In this document: positions 46,494 to 54,948 of the stretch, one piece after another
How the letters are laid out: every line of letters begins with the position of its first letter
Position numbering within the stretch: the stretch's first letter is position 1
Source of the DNA: Mariniflexile fucanivorans
GTDB taxonomy: Bacteria; Bacteroidota; Bacteroidia; Flavobacteriales; Flavobacteriaceae
NCBI RefSeq assembly: GCF_004341235.1
Contig: NZ_SLUP01000004.1
Location: forward strand, 310,001 to 374,000
Length of the DNA stretch: 64,000 bases
Direction: 5' to 3'
Made by a program: the position numbers and the translations under genes
Notes under the pieces: generated by a model
Told to the model about the DNA's origin: nothing
Database searches by the model: none
What the model saw: only the letters and a program-made list of their open reading frames with translations

Positions 46494-49442
46494 ATGAATA
46501 AAAAAACTACTCAAAAGGAATTAGCAAATCCGAATTTAAACAAGAAAATAATAAGCATCATAGGTTTTCTGTTTTTTATAATCACTTCGGTTCATGCACA
46601 ATTTGTGCATCCAGGAATTACACATAAAAAATCCGATTTAGACCGTATGAAATATATGGTGGAAGCTCAAATCGATCCGTGGTACACATCGTATCAAAAT
46701 ATGGTAGCCGATTCTAAATCGAGTTACGATTATGTAGTACTTGGCGACGCAAGTTTTACAGAACTAGGGAGAGATTCAGGAGTTAATGAAGGTGCATGGA
46801 ATAGCGATATTAGAGCTGCCTATTATAATGCCGTTAGATGGTATATAACAGGAGATTCTAGGCATGCGGAAAAAGCGATTGAAATATTCAAAGCATGGAG
46901 TAATCTTACTTCTGTTACCAGTGGTGGAACCGATTCGTTAAGTGGAGGAATTGGTTATATCATGATTGAAGCCGCTGAAATTATTAAGAGTACCTATCCT
47001 AATTGGGCACCTGCCGATTTGCAAGCTTTTCAAGACATGTTGGTATATCCAGGCTATTCTGATACAACACCAGTAACAGGTGCAAATAAAACCTTTTATT
47101 GGATGTCTTACCAAGGCGATCCAGGGCGTCATGGAAATCAAGGGTTATCTGGCTGGCGTACCGTAATGGCCATGGGGATATTTTTAGATAATGAAAAAAT
47201 GTATGACCGTGCACTTAAATATGTACAAGGCGATTTAGCTTCTCATTTAAATGATATAGCGTATCCCGCTGGCCCGCGCACCACTAAAGATTTAGTGTAC
47301 GAAAATGATTACGAAATCACGTATAGTACCAATAACTTTACCACCATCCAAAATTATGGGTATAACGAAGTTATGACCAATTATATTTGGGAAAATGGTC
47401 AATGTCAAGAAAGTTCAAGAGACCAACAACACACGGCGTTTGGAATTGGTTTACTTACTTCCATGGCGGAAATGGCGTGGAATCAAGGAGTAGACTTATA
47501 TAGTCATGAAAGTGATAGGTTGTTGCTGGGGTTAGAGTATAATTTGAGATATAACGTTTCAGCCATTCAATCGTACCCAGATCAAATGACACCTTGGGTT
47601 CCAACAGTAGGTTCTGGAGAATTCATTCAACGTTTGGATAGAACAGCCCGTTGGTATTCAAAAGCAATTGATCCAGATGGAATTGGCGATTATGCTGGAG
47701 TTAGAACCGTGTTTGAAATGCCGGTTGCCCACTATATTGGTAGAGGTCTAAAAACAGAAGCAGAAGTTAAGTGGACACAACGTGCACGTGATAAATATAT
47801 TGAATTAAGCGGTTATGAAAAAGCAGGATGGACCAATGATGCAATTGGTTGGGGCGGACTTTCAGCACGCAGACCAGCATTTTGTTATGGCGACCCTATT
47901 AGTGGGTTTGATTCTAATAGTTTGCCTGTGTATGATATGCATGTTATTACAAACGTTATTGAAGCTGAAAATTTTGATTATGACCCGATTAATCAAGGTG
48001 AAGGTCGTGTGTATCACGATTTAAGCGGAAGTAATACTGGTGGTGCCTACCGTACTATGGATAATGTAGATGTTGAAGCTACTGCAGGTGGCGGTTATAA
48101 CCTTACTTCTATAGAATCTGGTGAATGGCTTACATATACAGTTTCGGTTCCGGAAACAGCTGTATATGGTATTACTATTAAATATGCAGCATCTCAAACA
48201 GGAGGTACTATTAAATTTAGTGCAGGAGGTGTAGATATAACTACAGATTTAGCTGTGCCATTTGGTGCTCCAAATTCAACAGGGGATAGCGATTGGAAAG
48301 AATATGTCATTTCAAGTGATGTTATTCTAAATAAAGGTGTGCAAAGTTTAAAAATCACCTTCGGTGGTATTTCAGGATCATTCAAACTTGATAATTTTTC
48401 ATTAGCACAGACGGGTATCGTTAAACAAGACCAAAGTATTAAGTTTTTTACCATTCCAGTTAAATTAATAAGTAGCACCGATTTTGATCCTGAAGCAACT
48501 GCAAGTTCTGGGTTACCTGTAAGTTACTCAAGTTCAAACACAGCAGTGGCAACCATTGTTAGTGGTAAAATACATATAGTAGGAGAAGGAAGCGCTACAA
48601 TTACTGCTACACAAGCTGGTGATGCTTATAATAATGCCGCTAATAATGTTTCTCAAGAATTGCGTGTTGTAAGTGCTGTTGCTGGTACTATTAATTTAAA
48701 TGTGGGTGCTGATACTTACGTAAGAGATGCGGGAAATGCTAATACTAATTATGGTTCTGATGAAAATATAGTAACAGTTGCAACAGGGCGTTATGGATAT
48801 TTGAAATTTGATTTAAGCTCTGTTCCTGGACCAATAATATCTGCAAAACTAAGAATATATCAAAGAACAACTTTCAAATTTTATCGCAGTATTTATGATG
48901 TTGCTGACGATAATTGGACAGAATCAGAAATTACTTGGAACAACAAACCAGCGTTTGAAAACGAACGAGCTCGTATTACAACCAGTTCAGCTTGGAATGA
49001 ATGGGATATTTCTTCATACACCGCCCAAGAATATAATAATGATAAAATAATAACTCTAGTTGTTAAAGACCCAATAGATCCCCTAGCTAGTGAAAAAGGT
49101 ATTGATTTCCGTACTAAAGAATATGATTCTGGTAGTGTTGCACCTGTTCTAGTTATCGAATATTCTAGCGTACCATTAAGTGTTACTTCCGAAGAAGCTG
49201 TTAAAATAAAAATGTACCCTAATCCAGTTCAAAATGACCTTTATATGTCCTTGGAAGCTGCCAATTTAAGTTTAAAGGATACCAAAATAACCATTTATAC
49301 TTTAAACGGACAAAAAGTGATGCAAACGAATCCTATTGAAACGAAGGTTAAAATGGATGTTTCTAAACTAAGTAGTGGCGTTTATATTTTAAAAATAAAT
49401 GACTCATCTAAAAGCATCACTCGGAAAATAGTGAAATTATAA
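46494..49442 (+). CDS. T9SS-secreted alginate-lyase-superfamily protein with CBM6-like and DNRLRE modules
   Basis: 982 residues with a signal peptide ending VHAQ. Residues about 40-400 form an (alpha/alpha) toroid of PF05426 type: FVHPGITHKKSDLDRM, NSDIRAAYYNAVRWYITGD, and the active-site stretch NGQCQESSRDQQHTAFG. Next come a CBM6-like domain at about 490-640 (VIEAENFDYDP, ESGEWLTYTV), an Ig-like BIG2-type domain at about 650-735 (SSNTAVATIVSGKIHI), a DNRLRE-type domain at about 740-890 (VGADTYVRDAGNANTNYGSD) and a T9SS domain. The catalytic part suggests beta-elimination at a uronate, or use of that fold on another substrate. It is transcribed alone between site D and a terminator. Confidence 0.82.
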   Translation: MNKKTTQKELANPNLNKKIISIIGFLFFIITSVHAQFVHPGITHKKSDLDRMKYMVEAQIDPWYTSYQNMVADSKSSYDYVVLGDASFTELGRDSGVNEGAWNSDIRAAYYNAVRWYITGDSRHAEKAIEIFKAWSNLTSVTSGGTDSLSGGIGYIMIEAAEIIKSTYPNWAPADLQAFQDMLVYPGYSDTTPVTGANKTFYWMSYQGDPGRHGNQGLSGWRTVMAMGIFLDNEKMYDRALKYVQGDLASHLNDIAYPAGPRTTKDLVYENDYEITYSTNNFTTIQNYGYNEVMTNYIWENGQCQESSRDQQHTAFGIGLLTSMAEMAWNQGVDLYSHESDRLLLGLEYNLRYNVSAIQSYPDQMTPWVPTVGSGEFIQRLDRTARWYSKAIDPDGIGDYAGVRTVFEMPVAHYIGRGLKTEAEVKWTQRARDKYIELSGYEKAGWTNDAIGWGGLSARRPAFCYGDPISGFDSNSLPVYDMHVITNVIEAENFDYDPINQGEGRVYHDLSGSNTGGAYRTMDNVDVEATAGGGYNLTSIESGEWLTYTVSVPETAVYGITIKYAASQTGGTIKFSAGGVDITTDLAVPFGAPNSTGDSDWKEYVISSDVILNKGVQSLKITFGGISGSFKLDNFSLAQTGIVKQDQSIKFFTIPVKLISSTDFDPEATASSGLPVSYSSSNTAVATIVSGKIHIVGEGSATITATQAGDAYNNAANNVSQELRVVSAVAGTINLNVGADTYVRDAGNANTNYGSDENIVTVATGRYGYLKFDLSSVPGPIISAKLRIYQRTTFKFYRSIYDVADDNWTESEITWNNKPAFENERARITTSSAWNEWDISSYTAQEYNNDKIITLVVKDPIDPLASEKGIDFRTKEYDSGSVAPVLVIEYSSVPLSVTSEEAVKIKMYPNPVQNDLYMSLEAANLSLKDTKITIYTLNGQKVMQTNPIETKVKMDVSKLSSGVYILKINDSSKSITRKIVKL

Positions 49443-49473
49443 TGTTATTTAAAAATAATCTATGACAATTAAG

Positions 49474-49508
49474 AAGTTCTGCATATCAAAATTTGTAGAA
49501 CTTTTTTT
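49474..49508 (+). terminator. Rho-independent terminator
   Basis: The arms AAGTTCT (49474-49480) and AGAACTT (49497-49503) are followed by a T run to 49508. Confidence 0.8.
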
Positions 49509-49545
49509 CTAACATACATAGCGAAGAAATACGTTAAAATGATTT

Positions 49546-49603
49546 ATAAGTTAAAGCCATAGCACGCTGGTTTACACTTTTTTTAATCAGTTTGGTAATA
49601 TGG
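49546..49603 (+). promoter_or_regulatory. Direct-repeat operator and promoter (site E)
   Basis: The half-sites ATAAGTTAAA (49546-49555) and CTGGTTTACA (49567-49576) are 21 bp apart. A weak -7-like TAATATGG lies at 49596-49603, two bases closer than at the other sites. The leader to the ATG is unusually long at 78 bases. Confidence 0.65.
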
Positions 49604-49681
49604 AATGCTATTGTTAACCTTTTTTCTAAAAAAAACTATTCAATTTATAAAATTTACCAACAACCAAAAATAGCATAGCAC

Positions 49682-52381
49682 ATGAAAACTAATAAAAATA
49701 TACTTCAGTTTATTAAGAGTACTGTTTACATTGTATTATTGATGAGCGGTTATATAATTACAGCTCAGTCTATTACAGTAAATTCAACCAATTACAAGCA
49801 AATTATCGATATGATAGGGGGCGATATGGAACGCAGTTCTTCAGCTATTCAAAATGCTCAGAATAAAGCAGACATTATTCAATGGGGTTTTGGTGATATT
49901 AATTTTAACGTTTGTAGGGTTCAATATGATAAAAACCAAGAAATAACAGAGGGCGTTAAAAACTGGTCGTTTTACAATAAACAAGTGGCTACCATGCAGG
50001 CTATTAAAGCTATTAACCCCAATATTAAGTTTTTTGGAACCATGCGATCTGATTATGACGGGTATGGCGATGATAATAATATGCCAGATTGGATACAAAC
50101 TTACAGCACAAAAGCAACCGATGTTGTAAAATATGGGAAGTTTTTAGCAGATTACTGCGAGTATATGAGTCAGCAAGGGGTGCCAATTTCTATTCTCTCA
50201 ACGGCAAAAGAATGGATGTGGCATGTGAGAGCATCAGAAGCCAAAGACATTATTAATACATTATATACCGAATTAGATGCACGAGGTATTCAGAAGCCTT
50301 TAATTTCAGACCAAGGTTTTTGGAGTATTTCTCAAGGAATTACCTATTTAAACAATGTAGAAGACTTAGGGACTAAAGATTTATATGACTCTTTTTGTAG
50401 CCACAATTACGATAATGAAGCCCCTGAAAAGTGGGTAGAGATTATCCAGAAGTCGGTTGCTTTGGGTAAACCCATGTACGATGATGAAACCAGTACAGGT
50501 AGCGGGTCTCCAACCTATGGGGTAGAAAGAGAAATGTATAAACAAATAGATGAATATATTGAAAAAGCTGAAAGATATGAAGCTGGTTTAAGTGGTGAAG
50601 TTTATTTTGAAATATGGTCTAGAGGTATCGATAAAGAAACCAGAGCTATATATTTTCCTTCTTCGGGAGAAGGTAGAAGGCTTAGAGGGTACTATATGAT
50701 GAAACAATTTTCTAATAATATTTTAAATCATACCTATATTACGTCTTCAGTAAATGCTGTTTCAAAGGTTTATACCATTACTTTTAGAAAAGATGATAAA
50801 ATAGTACTTTGGGTTATAAATGAAGGCACCTCTGAATACACCATGCCAATAACTATGGATCAGTCTACCATTACAAGTGAGGTGGCTACACATTATTGGA
50901 CCAATAACACACCTATTGAAGGTTCTACAACAACCTACACCGCTTCCGGCAATACGTTCATTCCAACGGTAAAAGGTGAAAGTATGAATTGCTATATTTT
51001 TAATGTGACTGAAGATGCTGTAGATACTTGTAATTTATCACAATCCTCTTTTATTGAAGCAGAGTGTTACGATGTGATGTTAGGCGTTGAAACAGAAGCA
51101 AGCAGTGAAGGAACAGCTAACGTAACCGCTATTGAAAATGGCGATTGGCTTAAATTTGAAGCTATAGATTTAGGTGCTGGTGCCACTCAATTGGGTGCCA
51201 GAGTGTCTAGTAATACAACAGGAGGAAGTATAGAACTTAGAACTGATAGCCCAACAGGAAATTTAATTGGAACTTTGGCTGTATCAAACACAGGAGGTTT
51301 GCAAAACTGGGAAACCGTTACGGTAGCTATCCCGAAACTTTCGGGTGTTAAAGATTTATATTTCGTTTTTACAGGAGCAACAGGCAGCCTTTTTAATGTG
51401 AATTGGTTTCAGCTTAAAGCAACACCGCCTAAGGTAGCTTTAAATGCTTCGACTGGTAACAAATCGGTAGCTTTAACCTGGACTTTAGATAACTTAGAAT
51501 TAGGAACTCAAAATATCTACAGAAACGCCTATTTAAGTGAATCTGGCAAAACATTAATTGCTGAAAATGTAAGCGGTTTAAACTATTCAGATACGACTGT
51601 AAACAACGGTGAAACTTATTATTATTGGGTGGAGGTTACAGATGCAGCTTCTAAAATAACCAATTCTAATATTATTGAAGCAACACCAACAATTCCCAAT
51701 CTTGCTCTGGCTTCACATGGTAGTATGGCTACACAATCATCAACTTATGCCACGGCTGTTGCAGGGTTAGCAATAGATGGTAACTCAGATGGTAATTATA
51801 ATAGTGGGTCTGTAACACATACTTCAGCAGATGCTGTAGCAGATCCAGAACCATGGTGGCAAGTAGATTTACAAGCCAATTATAAGATAGAAACCATTAA
51901 TATTTATAATAGAACAGGTAGTAATTATGGAGATAGATTAAATAATTTTACGGTTACAGTTAAAGATGCCAGTGGCAACATAACGTTTAGTAAGTTTTAC
52001 ACCGAGCAACCTGACCCTCCATTATTAAGTATTGAAACAGGAAGTGTTGTAGGTAGGGTTATAATAATTTCTAAAACATCATCTTCGGCTTTATCTCTTG
52101 CAGAAGTTGAGGTTTATGGTGTAGATACCGTACTATCTAATCAAAAGTTTGAAAAAAACAATGTTGAAATATATCCAAACCCTGTTACTAATAATTTCAT
52201 TATTACCAATAGCATAAATGCAGTTGTTGAGGTTTATAATATTTTAGGTGAATTAGTGCTTAATAACAACATAGAAAACAACAAGCAATCTATTGACATT
52301 AAAAATCTATCTCAAGGACTTTATGTAGTAAAGATTGTTAAAGAGGGGCATACCACCACAAAAAAAATTATAAAAGATTAA
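49682..52381 (+). CDS. T9SS-secreted GH30-like hydrolase with CBM6, FnIII and F-type-lectin-like modules
   Basis: 899 residues with a signal peptide ending IITAQ. Residues about 25-445 look like a GH30/clan-A barrel with a beta-sandwich: MIGGDMERSS, FNVCRVQYDKNQ, acid/base candidate Glu177 in STAKEWMW and nucleophile candidate Glu269 in YDDETSTG. A CBM6-like domain lies at about 455-590, FnIII at about 595-670, and an F5/8-type domain at about 675-815. The last has the fucolectin pattern VTHTS, WWQVDL and NRTGSNYGDRLNNF. A T9SS domain ends the protein. GH30 enzymes act on beta-linked glucans, xylans or fucosides. The fucose-binding-like module supports a fucose-containing target. It shares a transcript with the next gene (45-bp gap, no terminator). 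Confidence 0.75.
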   Translation: MKTNKNILQFIKSTVYIVLLMSGYIITAQSITVNSTNYKQIIDMIGGDMERSSSAIQNAQNKADIIQWGFGDINFNVCRVQYDKNQEITEGVKNWSFYNKQVATMQAIKAINPNIKFFGTMRSDYDGYGDDNNMPDWIQTYSTKATDVVKYGKFLADYCEYMSQQGVPISILSTAKEWMWHVRASEAKDIINTLYTELDARGIQKPLISDQGFWSISQGITYLNNVEDLGTKDLYDSFCSHNYDNEAPEKWVEIIQKSVALGKPMYDDETSTGSGSPTYGVEREMYKQIDEYIEKAERYEAGLSGEVYFEIWSRGIDKETRAIYFPSSGEGRRLRGYYMMKQFSNNILNHTYITSSVNAVSKVYTITFRKDDKIVLWVINEGTSEYTMPITMDQSTITSEVATHYWTNNTPIEGSTTTYTASGNTFIPTVKGESMNCYIFNVTEDAVDTCNLSQSSFIEAECYDVMLGVETEASSEGTANVTAIENGDWLKFEAIDLGAGATQLGARVSSNTTGGSIELRTDSPTGNLIGTLAVSNTGGLQNWETVTVAIPKLSGVKDLYFVFTGATGSLFNVNWFQLKATPPKVALNASTGNKSVALTWTLDNLELGTQNIYRNAYLSESGKTLIAENVSGLNYSDTTVNNGETYYYWVEVTDAASKITNSNIIEATPTIPNLALASHGSMATQSSTYATAVAGLAIDGNSDGNYNSGSVTHTSADAVADPEPWWQVDLQANYKIETINIYNRTGSNYGDRLNNFTVTVKDASGNITFSKFYTEQPDPPLLSIETGSVVGRVIIISKTSSSALSLAEVEVYGVDTVLSNQKFEKNNVEIYPNPVTNNFIITNSINAVVEVYNILGELVLNNNIENNKQSIDIKNLSQGLYVVKIVKEGHTTTKKIIKD

Positions 52382-52426
52382 ACAAAGAATTGCTAACGAC
52401 TTAATTAGTCAAAAACTTTATGAATT

Positions 52427-54736
52427 ATGAAAAAGAAATTACCACAAATCAAATTACATAAAAATATGTTTTCGTTTAAAAGCATATTTTTTATTTTATC
52501 ATTATTGTTCGCTTCGGCGTCTTATTCCCAGGTTGATGTTACAGTCAGTTCATTAGCTGAATTAAAGTCGCACCTTGCCGATAGCAATATAAATCTAACC
52601 ATGACGCCGGGTGTATATAGAGTCACTTCTGCTGTTGGTGCTACGACGGTTACCTATGGAAGTAACGACCGAAAAGTGCTTTTTTATTTTGAAGGAAACA
52701 ATAATACATTTGACTTTACTGATGTAACATTTATTGTAGAAACAGCCGTTTTTAGAGCATTTGGTAACTTTGATGTTTATGAGTTTAACATCGTTGGAAA
52801 CAATAACGTGCTTAAAAACTTAACCTTGGTAGACGAAGGTGATTCAGTTCCAAGAGACAGTGCTATAAATTATGTTATTGATGGTAAGGAAAACCGATTA
52901 GAAGGTTTTCACTCAACTATTAGAGGATCATTTCCGTATGGTTATGGAGATGCTTTTGGAAAAGGAGGAGGTCCTGTTATTAAACATTATAAACATAGTG
53001 CTTGTTTAGTTCGTGGTAGAGATAACCAAGTAATAAACTCTACGTTTATTCATAGATCGTATGGGCATTGCATATTTTTTCAAGCTGCAGAACGTCCATA
53101 TGTTGATGGGTGTTATGTGGAAGGAGAAATGCGTAGTACCGATGATATGCTTGCTGAAGCAGGAACAGGTTCTCCTGCAGATTTAGTTAATTTTGATACA
53201 GTATGGGGTTACAAACTACCTGCTGGATTTATGATGAGTCTTGGAGAAGCAGGAATACGAGCATATAATGGGGGTAATACCGTAATTGATGGGGTAGCGT
53301 ATGCGCGTGAAACTAGTGATCCCACGGTAAAAAATTGTACTGTAAAATACATGAGAACCGCTTATGGTTTACACCAAGCATCAGGAACGGAAACTATTGA
53401 AAATTGCATATCCATAGGTAGTGAAAGTGCCTTTGATGGCGGGATTGTTAAAAACTGTACAGCAGATATATCATACGGACCTGCATTTAATGTATCTGAA
53501 AACAATCTAGATATGGAAGTTAAAATAATTCAGACGCTTTCAACAACTTATAACGGCGAGGGAAGAATTGCATCAATAGCAGGAAAAAACAGTACTTATA
53601 AGATTACTAGCGATGGTAGTATTATAGACCCATCTTTAAAAATCCAAATAGGTGGTGGTTTAAATTCCATTCGCCACCAACCGGGTTCAAATTTAGAATA
53701 TCAAATTACATATACGGCTTCTGATAACTATGTTAGTAACGAAACCTCTTCAGACCTTGTTTTAGAAGCTCGAAGCTCAAACATTAGTGGGGTTTCCTGC
53801 GGAACCATATTTGATGATGGTTCTAATAATTCAGTCGTCGCAGTTTCAAATTGCGACTTTAGTAATGTAGGTTTAAAAGTAGGGGATACTTTTACCACTG
53901 GTGAAATTAGTTACGAAGTAATATCTGTAAATCCTAACGAGGTAACCGTAACAGGCAGTACTTTAGTAGCATTAAATATACCCGCTACAGCAGTAGATCC
54001 AATATATTCAGAAATATATACTGTCACTAAAATTAGAAGTGTTGCTTTTTTAAATAATAAAATTATTACATCATTAGTAACACCTAGTACACTAACAGAA
54101 ATTGGAGCTCCTGTTGGTAATGATGGTACTTTTAGAGGTACAACTAACTTGAAGTCTGCCGATTTTTCTGCATCTACATCACTTATAGCGCTTCCTAATG
54201 TTTTGTTTAGAGGTTCTGCAATTCAATCAGTAATTCTTCCATCTTCTTTAACTACTTATGGACTTAATTGTTTTAGAGAATGTTTTAGCTTAACATCTGT
54301 AGAAGTTCAAAATTCTACACCAGTAGATATAGGAATTTTAGGTAATAATGTATTTAATGATGTAACGCTTTCAGGTGTCACATTAACAGTTCCTGCAACA
54401 ACAAAAACAGCTTATCAAAGCGCTGCTGTATGGCAAAATTTTGCTCCAATAAATGAAGCTTCTGCATTAAGTACAAAAGAGATAGAACAAGAATTAGGTT
54501 TTAGCATGTATCCTAACCCGGTAAAAGATGAACTTCATGTATCTTTAAATAAGGCAGACCTTAATGACAAAGCAGTTATTACTTTGTATAACCTAACAGG
54601 CCAAGTAGTAAAAAAAGCAAATTTTAAAAATTCAACGGAAACTGTTTTAGAATTATCAGATTTAAGTAGTGGACTATATATTTTACGCTATAGCGATCAA
54701 AATAAAACAATTACTAAAAAAGTAATAAAGGAATAA
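52427..54736 (+). CDS. T9SS-secreted beta-helix protein with C-terminal LRR module, paralogue 6 of 8
   Basis: 769 residues with a signal peptide ending SYSQ. The beta-helix at about 25-475 carries GSFPYGYGDAFGKGG (from Gly167), YKHSACLVRG, YGHCIFFQAA (His214), MRSTDDMLAEAGTGSPAD (Glu244) and SLGEAGIRAYNGG (Glu274), so it belongs to the same subgroup as 11237 and 57407. Residues about 480-675 form a BspA-type LRR_5 module (SLVTPSTLTEIG, SVILPSSLTTYGLNCF) closely similar to the stand-alone 61869 protein. Residues about 685-769 form the T9SS domain. Surface anchoring of a depolymerase is the likely arrangement. It is read from site E. Confidence 0.8.
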   Translation: MKKKLPQIKLHKNMFSFKSIFFILSLLFASASYSQVDVTVSSLAELKSHLADSNINLTMTPGVYRVTSAVGATTVTYGSNDRKVLFYFEGNNNTFDFTDVTFIVETAVFRAFGNFDVYEFNIVGNNNVLKNLTLVDEGDSVPRDSAINYVIDGKENRLEGFHSTIRGSFPYGYGDAFGKGGGPVIKHYKHSACLVRGRDNQVINSTFIHRSYGHCIFFQAAERPYVDGCYVEGEMRSTDDMLAEAGTGSPADLVNFDTVWGYKLPAGFMMSLGEAGIRAYNGGNTVIDGVAYARETSDPTVKNCTVKYMRTAYGLHQASGTETIENCISIGSESAFDGGIVKNCTADISYGPAFNVSENNLDMEVKIIQTLSTTYNGEGRIASIAGKNSTYKITSDGSIIDPSLKIQIGGGLNSIRHQPGSNLEYQITYTASDNYVSNETSSDLVLEARSSNISGVSCGTIFDDGSNNSVVAVSNCDFSNVGLKVGDTFTTGEISYEVISVNPNEVTVTGSTLVALNIPATAVDPIYSEIYTVTKIRSVAFLNNKIITSLVTPSTLTEIGAPVGNDGTFRGTTNLKSADFSASTSLIALPNVLFRGSAIQSVILPSSLTTYGLNCFRECFSLTSVEVQNSTPVDIGILGNNVFNDVTLSGVTLTVPATTKTAYQSAAVWQNFAPINEASALSTKEIEQELGFSMYPNPVKDELHVSLNKADLNDKAVITLYNLTGQVVKKANFKNSTETVLELSDLSSGLYILRYSDQNKTITKKVIKE

Positions 54737-54778
54737 AACAAATCCCTTTTAAGGCGCATTATATTTCATCAGATTAAC

Positions 54779-54817
54779 AAAACCCTTGAATAAAAAAACT
54801 TTAATCAAGGGTTTTTT
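54779..54817 (+). terminator. Rho-independent terminator
   Basis: The perfect arms AAAACCCTTGA (54779-54789) and TCAAGGGTTTT (54805-54815) are followed by T residues. Confidence 0.85.
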
Positions 54818-54865
54818 GTTTTGTATTATGACCAATATGCTAGCGTTTTTTCATTGAATTAACCT

Positions 54866-54925
54866 ATAATTTATAGTGAATGCATTATAATTTATAATCT
54901 TCTATATTCTAATGGATTAATTTTA
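54866..54925 (+). promoter_or_regulatory. Direct-repeat operator and promoter (site F)
   Basis: Two identical half-sites ATAATTTATA (54866-54875 and 54887-54896) are 21 bp apart. The -7-like box TAATTTTA (54918-54925) begins 22 bases after the second, and the ATG is 23 bases further on. This is the most regular copy of the element. Confidence 0.75.
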
Positions 54926-54948
54926 CAATACAATTAAACTAAAAATTT

